DNA of 64,000 nucleotides from Prescottella equi (GTDB lineage Bacteria; Actinomycetota; Actinomycetes; Mycobacteriales; Mycobacteriaceae): contig NZ_LWTX01000012.1 of NCBI RefSeq assembly GCF_002094305.1, positions 1-64,000 of the forward strand. Reading direction: 5' to 3'. Under the pieces are notes generated by a model that saw only the letters and a program-made list of their open reading frames with translations, ran no database searches and had not been told where the DNA came from. Below are positions 1 to 8,799 of this stretch, in pieces. A program made the position numbers and the translations under genes. Positions within the stretch are counted from its first letter, which is position 1; each line of letters begins with the position of its first letter.

Positions 1-450
1 TACATCCTCGGCTTCACCGTCATCTCGATGTTCATCGCGATCGCCGCGAGCGCCGCGAGCGCCGACTTCCTGGACAACTTCAAGAACTTCGTCCTGGTGC
101 TGCTGATGGTGTTCACCCCGTGGAGTGCGATCAACCTGATCGACTACTACCTGATCTCGAAGGAACGCATCGACATCCCGGCGCTGTACGACCCCAAGGG
201 CCGCTACGGAGCCTGGAACGTCCCGGCCCTGATCGTCTACGCGATCGGCGTGCTCGCCCAGATCCCGTTCCTCGCGCAGAAGATGTACACGGGCCCGATC
301 ACCGACATGCTCGGCGGCGCGGACATCTCGTGGATCGTCGGCATCGTGCTCACCGGTGCGATCTACTACCCGGTCGCCAAGCGGACCAACAACCCGCCGG
401 CCGAGATGATCTACCCCTCCCACACCTCGATGGTCGACAGCCGGGTCTGA
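1..450 (+). CDS. NCS1-family permease, C-terminal part (5' end outside window)
   Basis: The reading frame is open from base 1, so this is the last ~149 residues of a longer gene. Three hydrophobic segments are visible (about residues 30-50, 82-102 and 115-133), and the stretch FTPWSAINLIDYYL followed by LYDP resembles the C-terminal half of nucleobase:cation symporter-1 (cytosine/allantoin/hydantoin) permeases. It is 57 nt upstream of hutI on the same strand, so a role in taking up histidine, urocanate or a related imidazole is likely by context. Substrate cannot be read from this fragment. Confidence 0.75.
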   Translation, partial: YILGFTVISMFIAIAASAASADFLDNFKNFVLVLLMVFTPWSAINLIDYYLISKERIDIPALYDPKGRYGAWNVPALIVYAIGVLAQIPFLAQKMYTGPITDMLGGADISWIVGIVLTGAIYYPVAKRTNNPPAEMIYPSHTSMVDSRV

Positions 451-507
451 CCCCGGCCACCCGATCACCGATCCACCCCTCGAAGAAAAGTCACCTAGGA
501 GCCTCAC

Positions 508-1701
508 GTGACCACGACCGGTCCCCGGACCACCGCACTGACGAACATCGGCACCCTCGTCACCAACGACCCCTCGCTGGGCGACGGGCCGCTGGGTGTC
601 CGAGAGAACGCAGCGGTGGTGTTCGAGGACGGCGTGGTCGCGTGGGTCGGTGACTCCGCGGACGCCCCGGCCGCCGACACCGGTTTCGATCTCGGTGGCC
701 GGGCCGTGCTGCCCGGCTTCGTCGAGAGCCACTCGCACCTGGTGTTCGCCGGGGAGCGGGCCGAGGAGTTCGCGGCGCGCATGTCGGGCGAGAAGTACGC
801 GGCCGGCGGCATCCGCACCACGATCGAGGCAACGCGGGCCGCGAGCGACGACCAACTCGCCGCGAACGTGCGACGCCTGCTCGACGAGTCGCTACGCTCG
901 GGCAGCACGACCGTCGAGATCAAGAGCGGCTACGGCCAGAGCACCCGGGACGAGCTGCGCAGCGTGCAGGTCGCGGGCCGGTTCACCGACGAGGTCACGC
1001 TGCTGGCCGCGCACGTCCCGCCGCCGGAGTACGCGGGCCGCGGCGACGAGTACGTCACCATGGCCGTCGACGAGATGATTCCGGCATGCGCCCCGTACGC
1101 GAAGTGGATCGACGTGTTCTGTGAGCGCGGCGCGTTCACTCTCGAGCAGTCCCGCGCGGTCCTCGCCGCCGGTGTCGCGCACGGTCTGATCCCCCGCGTG
1201 CACGGCAACCAGCTGGGTGAGGGCCCCGGCGTGCAGCTGGCCGTCGAGATGGGTGCCGCCTCGGTGGACCACGTCACCTACGTGACCGACGCCGACATCG
1301 ACTCCCTCGCCGGCAGCTCGACGGTGGCGACCCTGCTGCCGGGGGCCGACTTCTCCACCCGCAACCAGTACCCCGGGGCCCGCGCGCTGATCGACGCGGG
1401 CGTCACCGTCGCGCTGGGTGCGGACTGCAATCCCGGTACCTGCTACACCACCAGCCTGCCGTTCTGCATTGCCATCGCTGTCCGGGACATGCACATGACC
1501 CCGGCCGAGGCCGTGTGGGCGGCCACCGCGGGCGGCGCGAAGGCGCTGCGCCGCGACGACGTCGGCAGCCTGCGGATCGGCGCCCGCGCCGACGCCATCG
1601 CGCTCGATGCCCCGTCGTACCTGCATCTCGCCTACCGTCCCGGTGTGCCGCTGGTTCGTGAAGTGTTCAAGGACGGCGTCCTCGCGGCGACCACGAACTG
1701 A
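508..1701 (+). CDS. hutI: Imidazolonepropionase
   Basis: Opens the imidazolone ring of 4-imidazolone-5-propionate to N-formimidoyl-glutamate, the third step of histidine degradation, in the cytoplasm. The 397-residue length is normal for the family. Metal-ligand motif H-S-H at residues 75-77 ([14 protein letters not shown]), the HGNQLG motif starting at His232, and GADCNPGT with Asp306 near the C-terminus are the family's metal and substrate residues. GTG start chosen because AGGAG lies 6 nt upstream and the protein begins like its homologues. hutG follows after 21 nt, so the two are one operon with the permease fragment upstream. Confidence 0.95.
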   Translation: MTTTGPRTTALTNIGTLVTNDPSLGDGPLGVRENAAVVFEDGVVAWVGDSADAPAADTGFDLGGRAVLPGFVESHSHLVFAGERAEEFAARMSGEKYAAGGIRTTIEATRAASDDQLAANVRRLLDESLRSGSTTVEIKSGYGQSTRDELRSVQVAGRFTDEVTLLAAHVPPPEYAGRGDEYVTMAVDEMIPACAPYAKWIDVFCERGAFTLEQSRAVLAAGVAHGLIPRVHGNQLGEGPGVQLAVEMGAASVDHVTYVTDADIDSLAGSSTVATLLPGADFSTRNQYPGARALIDAGVTVALGADCNPGTCYTTSLPFCIAIAVRDMHMTPAEAVWAATAGGAKALRRDDVGSLRIGARADAIALDAPSYLHLAYRPGVPLVREVFKDGVLAATTN

Positions 1702-1722
1702 TCGAGGGAGCAGGTAGCTGAC

Positions 1723-2688
1723 ATGACGAACAACATCGACGTCGACATCGCTCCCCGGCCGTGGTCGGGCCGCACCGACGGTCTCGGGCCCGAGCATCTT
1801 CGCTGGCATCAGGCCGTCACCCCCTACCGTCCCGGCGCGGGCCCCGGCACGGTCCTCATCGGCTTCGCCAGCGACGAGGGCGTGCGCCGCAACAAGGGAC
1901 GCCAGGGCGCCGCTGCCGGACCCGATGCGCTCCGCAAGGCGCTGTCCTCGATGGCCTTGGAGAAGGAGACGGCGCTCTCGGACGCGGGCACCGTCGCCGT
2001 GACGGGCGACCGGCTCGAAGAAGGCCAGGACGCGCTGGGCCGCGCCGTGACGACGGCACTCGACTCCGGACGGCTCGCGGTGGTCCTCGGCGGCGGCCAC
2101 GAGGTCGCGTACGGCACCTACCTGGGTGTCGCCGGATCTGCGCTGCGGCAGCAGCATCCGCGTCTGGGCATCCTCAACCTCGACGCCCACTTCGATCTGC
2201 GCAGCGACCCGATCCCGAGCTCCGGGACGCCGTTCCGCCAGATCGCCGAGGCCGAGGAGGCTGCGGGTACCAGCCACCGGTACGACGTCATCGGCATCAG
2301 CCAGCCCAGCAACACCAACGTGCTGTTCGACACTGCGCACCGCCTCGGGGTCCGGTACCTCCTGGACGATCACTGCGGTGTCGCCGATCGCGCCCGGGTC
2401 GACGAGTTCCTCACCGATTTCTTGGGCGACGTCGACATCGTCTACCTGACGATCGATCTCGATGTCCTGCCCGCCGGTGTCGCACCGGGTGTCAGCGCGC
2501 CCGCCGCTTACGGCGTTCCGCTCGAGATCATCCAGCACGTGTGTGATCGGGTGAGCGCGAGCGGCAAGCTCGCTGTCGTCGATGTCGCCGAACTCAACCC
2601 GTGCCTGGACGTCGACAACCGCACCGCCCGGACTGCGGCGCGGCTGATCCACCGCATCGTCACCGGGCACGTTCCGCCGACAGCCTGA
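1723..2688 (+). CDS. hutG: Formimidoylglutamase (ureohydrolase family)
   Basis: Hydrolyses N-formimidoyl-glutamate to glutamate and formamide, ending the short histidine pathway. It is a 321-residue arginase-fold enzyme: GGGHE (His126), NLDAHFD (Asp154, His156, Asp158) and TIDLDVL (Asp245, Asp247) supply the binuclear manganese site. It could in principle be another ureohydrolase such as agmatinase, but adjacency to hutI strongly favours HutG. A 12-bp hairpin terminator follows 42 nt after the stop, so it is the last gene of the operon; hutH and hutU must lie upstream of the window or elsewhere. Confidence 0.92.
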   Translation: MTNNIDVDIAPRPWSGRTDGLGPEHLRWHQAVTPYRPGAGPGTVLIGFASDEGVRRNKGRQGAAAGPDALRKALSSMALEKETALSDAGTVAVTGDRLEEGQDALGRAVTTALDSGRLAVVLGGGHEVAYGTYLGVAGSALRQQHPRLGILNLDAHFDLRSDPIPSSGTPFRQIAEAEEAAGTSHRYDVIGISQPSNTNVLFDTAHRLGVRYLLDDHCGVADRARVDEFLTDFLGDVDIVYLTIDLDVLPAGVAPGVSAPAAYGVPLEIIQHVCDRVSASGKLAVVDVAELNPCLDVDNRTARTAARLIHRIVTGHVPPTA

Positions 2689-2730
2689 AACGGGCCTGTC
2701 GCCGCTCAGCCGCTCTTCCCCCTCCCCTGT

Positions 2731-2759
2731 AGCCGGCACCCTCTTGCAGGGTGCCGGCT
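2731..2759. terminator. Hairpin terminator between convergent hutG and HNH gene
   Basis: Perfect 12-bp stem (AGCCGGCACCCT pairing with AGGGTGCCGGCT) with a 5-nt loop CTTGC. It lies between two convergent genes and lacks a long T tract, as is common in actinobacteria, so it may work in both directions. Confidence 0.8.
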
Positions 2760-2797
2760 TCAGTGGTTTCGGGCGGCAGTGCGTGCCGTTGTCGCGG

Positions 2798-4099
2798 TCA
2801 GGCCGCGTGTGGTCCCGCGCGGTTGTGGGCGGGGACGGGTTTCTTGTAGGGGTCGACGGTGCTCGGTGGTGTGAACCACGGCTTTCTGTCGACGCCGATT
2901 TTCACGTCCCAGTGGGAGTGGTGCAGCAAGGTGTGGTGGTAGCGGCAGAGTAGGACGAGGTTGTCGAGGTCGGTGGGTCCACCGTCTGCCCAATGCTTTA
3001 CGTGGTGGCCTTCGCAGTGGGCGGGTGCTGTGCCGCAGCCGGGGAAGGCGCAGCCGTGGTCACGGGCGATCAACGCCCGGCGCTGCTTCTTCGACACGGT
3101 GCGGCTCGTTCGCCCCAGATTCAAGGGGACGCCGTCGTCCATGACGATGGCGGTGAGGTGACAGTCGCAGGCGAGCCTGCGGGCGGTGGCGATGGACAGT
3201 GGCCCGGTGTGGGGCAGGCGTGCGATGTCTTTGTCGCCGAACAGGTCCGGATCGCCGTCCGAGCCAACCCATTCGTGATCCGCCTCGCTGCGTGCGAGAT
3301 CGGCGGCGTCCACATGCAGGGACAGGTGGGGTCGTTCCCCGCCTTCGATGGGCGCCTCACCCGAGTCGAGGTAGCGGCGCAAGATTTCGGCGAACGCGTC
3401 CGCGCGCTGCCGTGCCGGCGTACGGGCACCGGCCGGGTCGTCCATCGGGTTGCGCGGCTTCGTCAACGCCGACAGCGCGGTCAGCAGCATCTCGCCGGTC
3501 ACCGCATCGAGATCACCCTTGACCGCGACGCGTCCGTTCAAGGTTTTCGAGACGTGGAATTCGTTGCGTTCGGTGTCTTCGCTGGGTGGCAGTTCGTCGG
3601 ATTCGAAGATCCGCTCCAACCGCGAGATGCAGGTGCGAACGGTCGTAGTGGTCGCGGCGGGACCGGACGCGGCGTCCAGCAACACCTTCCGGCACGAACC
3701 AAGCGCTTCGTTCGGCATGCCGCGCGGCGGGGTCTCGCAGAACTTCCCGATCAACGCCGCATGCTCGGCCGAAATATCGCCGGCATTGAACGCGTCGGCG
3801 ATCTCGGACTGCCTGGCCAGCATCCGGCCCAACGCAAGGATCCGTGCCGCGGCCGGCACTTCCAGCAACGTGTTCGCGGCCAGCCACTGCCTGACACTGC
3901 GAAATCCGAGGGTGTCGAACGAGACTGCACGCTCATCGATTTCGGCAACCGCGACAGTCCTGAGAGCCTCCAGACGTTCGATCTCGCGAGACACCTCGAT
4001 CACCGACCGCACGAGGTCGGGTTCGACGAGTCGACGCACCTCGGCAGGCTGCAGCGCGGTGGCCGCGATGCCCGAATTGTTGAGTCCCCCCGGATTCAT
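2798..4099 (-). CDS. DUF222 / HNH endonuclease-like protein, 13E12 repeat family
   Basis: A 433-residue protein with the helical DUF222 domain over most of its length and an HNH nuclease motif near residues 348-392: CAFPGC, then EGHHVKHWADGG, DLDNLVLLC and RYHH, giving paired Cys and His residues of the zinc/catalytic site. This is the 13E12/REP13E12 family, present in many copies in mycobacteria and rhodococci; the biological role is unsettled. ATG start chosen because a TAGGCT -10 hexamer ends 6 nt upstream (leaderless). A perfect mycobacterial-type SOS box sits directly behind that hexamer, so expression should be DNA-damage induced. It is an island between the hut and gentisate genes. Confidence 0.88.
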   Translation of the reverse strand: MNPGGLNNSGIAATALQPAEVRRLVEPDLVRSVIEVSREIERLEALRTVAVAEIDERAVSFDTLGFRSVRQWLAANTLLEVPAAARILALGRMLARQSEIADAFNAGDISAEHAALIGKFCETPPRGMPNEALGSCRKVLLDAASGPAATTTTVRTCISRLERIFESDELPPSEDTERNEFHVSKTLNGRVAVKGDLDAVTGEMLLTALSALTKPRNPMDDPAGARTPARQRADAFAEILRRYLDSGEAPIEGGERPHLSLHVDAADLARSEADHEWVGSDGDPDLFGDKDIARLPHTGPLSIATARRLACDCHLTAIVMDDGVPLNLGRTSRTVSKKQRRALIARDHGCAFPGCGTAPAHCEGHHVKHWADGGPTDLDNLVLLCRYHHTLLHHSHWDVKIGVDRKPWFTPPSTVDPYKKPVPAHNRAGPHAA

Positions 4100-4105
4100 G
4101 AGACG

Positions 4106-4111
4106 AGCCTA
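4106..4111 (-). promoter_or_regulatory. -10 element (leaderless) of the HNH gene
   Basis: TAGGCT on the minus strand, 6 nt from the ATG at 4099, fits TANNNT spaced for transcription starting at the start codon. No ribosome-binding site lies between them. Confidence 0.6.
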
Positions 4112-4113
4112 GT

Positions 4114-4129
4114 TCGAACTCATGTTCGA
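4114..4129. promoter_or_regulatory. LexA SOS box
   Basis: TCGAAC-TCAT-GTTCGA is a perfect 6-4-6 inverted repeat equal to the mycobacterial/actinobacterial LexA consensus TCGAAC-N4-GTTCGA. It abuts the -10 element of the HNH/DUF222 gene, where bound LexA would block RNA polymerase. LexA sites upstream of 13E12-family genes are known in Mycobacterium tuberculosis. Confidence 0.88.
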
Positions 4130-4188
4130 GTCAATGCCCACCCGGAAGTGTCGATCGAAGTCCTGGACAGCCTGCAGGCTCGGGCGCC

Positions 4189-4905
4189 TCAGAGCCAGCG
4201 CGGCGGCTGCAGTTCGCTGCCGGCGGTGAGGCCGCTCGCGCCGCGGCCCGACGCCCAGCGCACCACGGCGGCAAGCGGTCCCGCGACCATGTCGGTGACC
4301 GGCGGACCGTCCTCGACCACGACGAACCGCCGATCGTCCACCTCGAGCACCAACCCCGAACCCTCGCCCTTGCGTCGCCACATGCCGACGATGTCGTCGA
4401 GAAGCGAGCCGAGCACCACGTCCGGGAAGTCCTCGAACCGTCCACCGTTGCCGAGGTCGACCGCGTGGATCCACACCTCGCGGTTGCGCATCCACGCCGT
4501 CTCCGCCGCCGGCACCGTGCGCCCCTGCGCCGTCCGCACCTGGGCGTCCCAGGCGGCGTCCGGGAGCGCGCGCCACTTCTCGTCGAGTCGAGCTGCCTTC
4601 TCGACGAACAGGTTTCGCAACGACCCGGCGCTGAGCGTTGCGCCCTCGTCGATCTCGCGTCCCCGCTGCTCCACCGACTCGTACATCGGTGTCTCCACCC
4701 CGGTGGCCGCCCAGTCGAGGAGCCGGCACAACGCGGCGGCGTTGTAGCCGACGTGCCCGACAAGGTGCTTACGCGTCCACCCGTCGAGCAGGCTCGGACC
4801 GGGCATCTCCTCGTCCGACAGCTCCGCCAGCTTCTGCGCGAAGTACGCGGTGCCCTCTCGCGCGATATCCAGGCGCTCGGCCAGATCCAGATCGTTGAAG
4901 GTCAC
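4189..4905 (-). CDS. nagL: Mycothiol-dependent maleylpyruvate isomerase
   Basis: Isomerises maleylpyruvate to fumarylpyruvate in the gentisate pathway using mycothiol as cofactor. A 238-residue DinB-like fold; the zinc-binding trio is in place: His51 (KHLVGHVGYN), Glu143 and His147 (NREVWIH), matching His52/Glu144/His148 of the Corynebacterium glutamicum enzyme. GTG start supported by GGAG 5 nt upstream. It starts 8 nt after the stop of nagK and is the last gene of the nagI-nagK-nagL operon. Its presence implies a mycothiol-producing actinobacterium. Confidence 0.92.
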   Translation of the reverse strand: MTFNDLDLAERLDIAREGTAYFAQKLAELSDEEMPGPSLLDGWTRKHLVGHVGYNAAALCRLLDWAATGVETPMYESVEQRGREIDEGATLSAGSLRNLFVEKAARLDEKWRALPDAAWDAQVRTAQGRTVPAAETAWMRNREVWIHAVDLGNGGRFEDFPDVVLGSLLDDIVGMWRRKGEGSGLVLEVDDRRFVVVEDGPPVTDMVAGPLAAVVRWASGRGASGLTAGSELQPPRWL

Positions 4906-4913
4906 GAACGCTC

Positions 4914-5735
4914 CTACCTGACGATGGTCTTGTTGCGCACCGAGCCGAGTCCCTCGATGCTCACCTCGACCGTATCCCCGTCACCGATGTAGCGGGCGGG
5001 CTTGCGGGCATGACCCACACCGCCGGTGGTGCCGGTGATGATGACGTCACCAGGCTGCAGGGTGACGATGTGCGAGATGTAGTCGACGAGCTTCGTAGGG
5101 GTGAACACCAGGTCATCGGTGGTGGCCGACTGCATGACCTCACCCTCGAGCCGGGTCTCGATGCGCGTGCCGAGCTCGTAGTCGGTGTCGAGGACCGGGC
5201 CGAAGCCGCTGGTCTTCTCGAATGTCTTGCCTTGGTCCCACTGCAGCGTGCGGTACTGGAAGTCGCGCATCGTGTAGTCGTTGATCACCGAGTAGCCGGC
5301 AATGTAGGCGTCGGCGTCCGCCTCGGACACCTGGTACGCCGGCTTGCCGATGACGACGGCCAGCTCGGCCTCCCAGTCCAGCTGCGATGCCGCGTACGCG
5401 GGCACGATCACATCGTCGTACGCGCCGGTGAGCGCCTCTTTGAACTTCGAGAACAGCGTCGGGTATTCCGGCAGCTCCCGCCCCATCTCGGTGATGTGCG
5501 TGCCGTAGTTGAGGCCCACGCAGACGATCTTCCCGGGGTTCGGGACCACCGGTGCGTAGTCGGCGTCGGCGAGGTCGACGACAGCCCCCGCCGCCCGCTC
5601 CGCGACCGCCTTCCAGTCCGGGTCGCTCAGCAGAGCCGACAGATCCGTGTAACCGTCGACGACTGTCGCGGAGGTATCGGAATCGACGCGGACGGCCGCG
5701 GTACCGCCGTCGAGGCGGAGTGTGGCGAGACGCAT
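4914..5735 (-). CDS. nagK: Fumarylpyruvate hydrolase (fumarylacetoacetate hydrolase family)
   Basis: Cleaves fumarylpyruvate to fumarate and pyruvate, the last gentisate-pathway step. The 273-residue protein has a short N-terminal domain and the FAH catalytic fold; acidic metal ligands are Glu122 and Glu124 (DWEAELAVVIG) and Asp153 (SVINDYT), and ITGTTGGVGH near the C-terminus is typical. ATG start with AAGGAGC upstream, which lies within the end of nagI; only 4 nt separate the two genes, so translation is probably coupled. Homologues include acylpyruvases and other FAH members; the context fixes the substrate. Confidence 0.92.
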   Translation of the reverse strand: MRLATLRLDGGTAAVRVDSDTSATVVDGYTDLSALLSDPDWKAVAERAAGAVVDLADADYAPVVPNPGKIVCVGLNYGTHITEMGRELPEYPTLFSKFKEALTGAYDDVIVPAYAASQLDWEAELAVVIGKPAYQVSEADADAYIAGYSVINDYTMRDFQYRTLQWDQGKTFEKTSGFGPVLDTDYELGTRIETRLEGEVMQSATTDDLVFTPTKLVDYISHIVTLQPGDVIITGTTGGVGHARKPARYIGDGDTVEVSIEGLGSVRNKTIVR

Positions 5736-5739
5736 GGGG

Positions 5740-6810
5740 TCAGGCTCCTTCGGAGATTTGGGTGCGATGAAAGTGCAGGCGCTCCACGATCGGAGCGTCC
5801 GAGAAGGCGAAGAGATCGATGCCGCCGCCGGTTTCGAGGCTCCACGGCACCCACGACGGAACGACGATCATGTCGCCTTTCGCGACATCGTGAGCCTGGT
5901 CCCCGAGCCGGAAACAGCCCTCTCCCTCGAACACCTGGAAGACCGTGCCGCCGACGTCCCGACGGGTGTGGGTCGCAGCACCCGGGCGCAGACGGTGGAA
6001 TTCGGCCCGGATCGTCGGCATCACGTCGCTGCCCGTGGTCGGGTTGGTGAACCGCACGGCGGCGTGGCCGGGTTCGGTCGTGGCCGGGTAACCCTCGTCC
6101 TCGAGCGCAAGTTGCTCACGCAGCGCAGCATCGGTGTGCTCCCAGCGGTAGCACGCGATGGGCGAACTGACCCTCGTGTCGACGCCGACCAGCGGACGCA
6201 GGCCCGGATGCGCCCAGAGTCGTTCCGAGCGTGAGATGTCCGGCGTCGACATGTCGGTCACGCCGTCGGCCCCGAACTCGAAGAACCCGGTGTCGGTGTA
6301 GTTCACGAACGGAATGTCGAGACCGTCGATCCATGCCATCGGATGATCGGTCTCGTTGTGGTGGCCGTGGAAGGCCCAGCCCGGCGTCAGCAGGAAGTCG
6401 CCGCGGCGCATCGCGACCGGATCGCCGTCGACGACCGTCCATACCCCCTCGCCTTCGACGACGAAGCGGAAGGCGTTCTGCGAGTGGCGATGTTCTGGAG
6501 CGGTTTCCCTCGGACCCAGATACTGGATGGCCGCCCACAGCGTCGGCGTCACGTACGGGACGCCGCCAAGACCGGGATTGGCCAGCGCGATCGCTCGACG
6601 TTCACCACCACGCCCGACGGGGACCAGGTCCCCGGCCCGCTGCGCGAGCGGGTACAACGTGGACCACTTCCACACGAACGGAACAGCTTTCGATGCGGGG
6701 GCCACGGGCATCAGGTCACCGAGCTGAGTCCACAACGGATTGAGATTCTCGGTCGCGAAATCGGCGTACAGCTGATCCAGCGCGGGATCGTGGGTTTCTG
6801 GGGCAGTCAT
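5740..6810 (-). CDS. nagI: Gentisate 1,2-dioxygenase
   Basis: Opens the gentisate ring to maleylpyruvate with Fe(II) and O2. A 356-residue bicupin; the first cupin carries PEHRH (His107, His109) and WAFHGH (His148/His150) as iron ligands, and a second cupin-like half follows. The frame continues far upstream without a stop, but ATG at 6810 has GAGGAGAG at the right distance and gives the family N-terminus, so the longer version is spurious. First gene of nagI-nagK-nagL. The gene order matches the C. glutamicum gentisate cluster apart from the genes inserted next door. Confidence 0.94.
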   Translation of the reverse strand: MTAPETHDPALDQLYADFATENLNPLWTQLGDLMPVAPASKAVPFVWKWSTLYPLAQRAGDLVPVGRGGERRAIALANPGLGGVPYVTPTLWAAIQYLGPRETAPEHRHSQNAFRFVVEGEGVWTVVDGDPVAMRRGDFLLTPGWAFHGHHNETDHPMAWIDGLDIPFVNYTDTGFFEFGADGVTDMSTPDISRSERLWAHPGLRPLVGVDTRVSSPIACYRWEHTDAALREQLALEDEGYPATTEPGHAAVRFTNPTTGSDVMPTIRAEFHRLRPGAATHTRRDVGGTVFQVFEGEGCFRLGDQAHDVAKGDMIVVPSWVPWSLETGGGIDLFAFSDAPIVERLHFHRTQISEGA

Positions 6811-6893
6811 CGACTCTCCTCGTGAGCACTCGCGTGCGGCATCCGCCTCAACGTATGTAGGACGCCACACGGAAGCCCACCTAATTCTGCTGT

Positions 6894-6957
6894 GCGGAAC
6901 TTCGACCGCTTTCTGCGCAAAGCGGCCTGTGGGGTTGCGCTTCTCGCATAGTTCCGC
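6894..6957. promoter_or_regulatory. Inverted repeats in the nagI / monooxygenase divergent promoter region
   Basis: The 240-nt divergent region contains GCGGAACT at 6894-6901 and its reverse complement AGTTCCGC at 6950-6957, flanking a 7-bp hairpin CCGCTTT/AAAGCGG (6906-6912 with 6919-6925). These are candidate binding sites for the IclR regulator; GTTCCGC also occurs once in the promoter region of 3-hydroxybenzoate 6-hydroxylase (12329-12335). The regulator assignment is inference. Confidence 0.4.
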
Positions 6958-7050
6958 AGCGTTCGCCCTGCCTACCGTGCCTGCACACCCCCCCACCGAC
7001 CCGCCGGCCCACCGATCGGCCGGTGCCCCGCCCCCACAGAGGAGAACGAC

Positions 7051-8184
7051 ATGCCCACCCCGACGACGAGCTACGAAGACCTGCTCGAGGCCCGCCGCGC
7101 CAGCGGCGTTGCGATGTTCAACGACAACCGGATGAAGCTCGGCATCTTCGGCTCCAACGTCAGCCACGGGCTCATGGCGACCCATGCCGAGACCACGTAC
7201 GAATTGACGTGGGAACACGGCAAGAGGATCGCGCAGCTGGCCGACCGCCTCGGCTTCGAGGCGATGCTGCCGGTGGCCCGCTACCGCGGTATGGGCGGCG
7301 AGACGAACTTCAACGGCTCCAACTACGAGACCCACGCGTGGGCGGCCGGTATCGCCGAGGCCACCGAGAACATCATGGTGTTCACCACGATTCACGTTCC
7401 GACCAAGCACCCGATCGTCGCCGCGAAGGAGTCGGTCACGGTCGACCACATCTCCGGTGGTCGGCACGGACTCAACATGACGATGGGCTGGTACAAGGCC
7501 GAGATGGAGATGTTCGGCGGCACCCAACGCGAGCACGACATCCGGTACCGCTACGGCTCCGAGTGGATCGAGGTCGTCAAGCGCATGTGGACCGAGGGCG
7601 AGGGCGTGAACTTCACCGGCGAGTTCTTCGAGATCAAGGATGCGTTCTCCTCCCCCAAGCCGATCCAGCAGCCGTACCCCGTACTGGTCAACGCAGGAAA
7701 CTCTCCGGCCGGGCTCGAATTCTGCGCCCGCGAATGCGATTTCAACTTCATCGCCTTCTCCGACCCCGCCGAGGCGAAGGACACCGCGGCCCGCGTGCGC
7801 GGCATCGCCCGAGACCAGGGCAGCGACCTCGGAATCCTCAGCTACGGCAACATCATCTGCCGGGACACCGAGAAGGAGACCAAGCAACTCCTCGACCACA
7901 TCCTCGACCAGGGTGACTGGGACGTCGCACGCCAGGTGTCCGGCGGACTGGGATCCGAGAGCGGATCGTTCGACAAGATCAAGGCGATGCAGGAGCGCTT
8001 CATCCTCGGTTACGGCGGCTACCCGCTCATCGGCACGCCGGAGCAGATCGTCGATCAGCTCCTCGAGCTGGAGCAGGCCGGCGTCGGCGGGATGATGGTC
8101 GGATTCCTCGACTACGTCCAGGAACTCGAATACTTCGGTGAGCGGGTGCTGCCGCTCATGCGCGAAGCCGGCCTGCGGCAGTGA
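7051..8184 (+). CDS. Luciferase-like (LLM class) flavin-dependent monooxygenase
   Basis: A 377-residue TIM-barrel monooxygenase that would use reduced FMN and O2. N-terminal strand MKLGIFGSNVSHG, the TNFNGSNYETH stretch, VDHISGGRHGLNMTMGW and PYPVLVNAGNSPAG are family hallmarks; the overall pattern resembles RutA-type pyrimidine oxygenases and dimethylsulfone monooxygenases, but the substrate cannot be assigned. ATG start behind GAGGAGA. An FMN reductase and an aldehyde dehydrogenase follow in the same operon, so an oxygenation that yields an aldehyde is plausible. It is divergent from nagI, splitting the gentisate cluster. Confidence 0.85.
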   Translation: MPTPTTSYEDLLEARRASGVAMFNDNRMKLGIFGSNVSHGLMATHAETTYELTWEHGKRIAQLADRLGFEAMLPVARYRGMGGETNFNGSNYETHAWAAGIAEATENIMVFTTIHVPTKHPIVAAKESVTVDHISGGRHGLNMTMGWYKAEMEMFGGTQREHDIRYRYGSEWIEVVKRMWTEGEGVNFTGEFFEIKDAFSSPKPIQQPYPVLVNAGNSPAGLEFCARECDFNFIAFSDPAEAKDTAARVRGIARDQGSDLGILSYGNIICRDTEKETKQLLDHILDQGDWDVARQVSGGLGSESGSFDKIKAMQERFILGYGGYPLIGTPEQIVDQLLELEQAGVGGMMVGFLDYVQELEYFGERVLPLMREAGLRQ

Positions 8185-8202
8185 CCCGGAAGCGACTGTG
8201 AC

Positions 8203-8799
8203 ATGAACCTTCTCACCGTCTACGGGAGCCCGACGCCGCCGGGCAAGCTTGCTCGCGCTCTCGGCCGCGTCGAGGACGACGTCCGGGCTCGACAACCCGG
8301 CTGGGCCGTCGACCGACTGGTCCCCGAACCCACCGCCGACCCCGTGGTCGCACTCTGGGGTGACGACGCCGTCGAACGCGTGCGCGCCGCGGACGCGGTG
8401 ATCCTCGCGTCGCCGGTGTTCCGCGGGTCGTTCACCGGCACCCTGAAACTGCTCGTCGACGCCCTGCCCAACGACGCCCTGCGCAACAAACCCGTCGGGA
8501 TCCTCACCGTCGCAGCGGCCCCGCACCACTTCCTCTCCGCGGAGCGGCATCTGCGTGACGTCCTCGCCTGGTTCGGCGCCCTCACCGCCCCCAACGGAGC
8601 GTTCTTCGTCGACCGCACGTTCGCATCCGACGACGTCGCTCCCGACGCCCTGGCCGAACTCCGCGAACTCGTCGAACAGGTGACCGTGCTGGCCGAGCGC
8701 CTGCCCGGGCACCACTTCGGCCCCGACCCCCTCCACGTCCGATTCACCCGGCCGAAGGCTTCCGACGCCTCGGCCCCGGCGACAAGGAAAGCCACATGA
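8203..8799 (+). CDS. NADPH-dependent FMN reductase (SsuE-like)
   Basis: A 198-residue flavodoxin-fold reductase that would supply FMNH2 to the monooxygenase upstream. It shows TVYGSPTPPGKLARAL at the N-terminus (phosphate-binding loop) and ASPVFRGSFTGTLKLLVD, the SsuE/MsuE signature. It begins 18 nt after the monooxygenase stop and its own stop overlaps the ATG of the aldehyde dehydrogenase by 4 nt, so the three are translated together. The C-terminal ~20 residues are Ala/Lys/Ser-rich and probably disordered. Confidence 0.87.
   Translation: MNLLTVYGSPTPPGKLARALGRVEDDVRARQPGWAVDRLVPEPTADPVVALWGDDAVERVRAADAVILASPVFRGSFTGTLKLLVDALPNDALRNKPVGILTVAAAPHHFLSAERHLRDVLAWFGALTAPNGAFFVDRTFASDDVAPDALAELRELVEQVTVLAERLPGHHFGPDPLHVRFTRPKASDASAPATRKAT

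Noticed and set aside
892-2739. Long open frame on the minus strand opposite hutI and hutG (615 codons)
   Set aside because: It is a GC-rich shadow of two well-supported genes, has low-complexity composition, no ribosome site and no recognisable domain.
2798-4099. HNH gene as an insertion sequence or intron
   Set aside because: No terminal repeats or target duplication, and the protein matches the 13E12 family rather than a transposase or intron protein.
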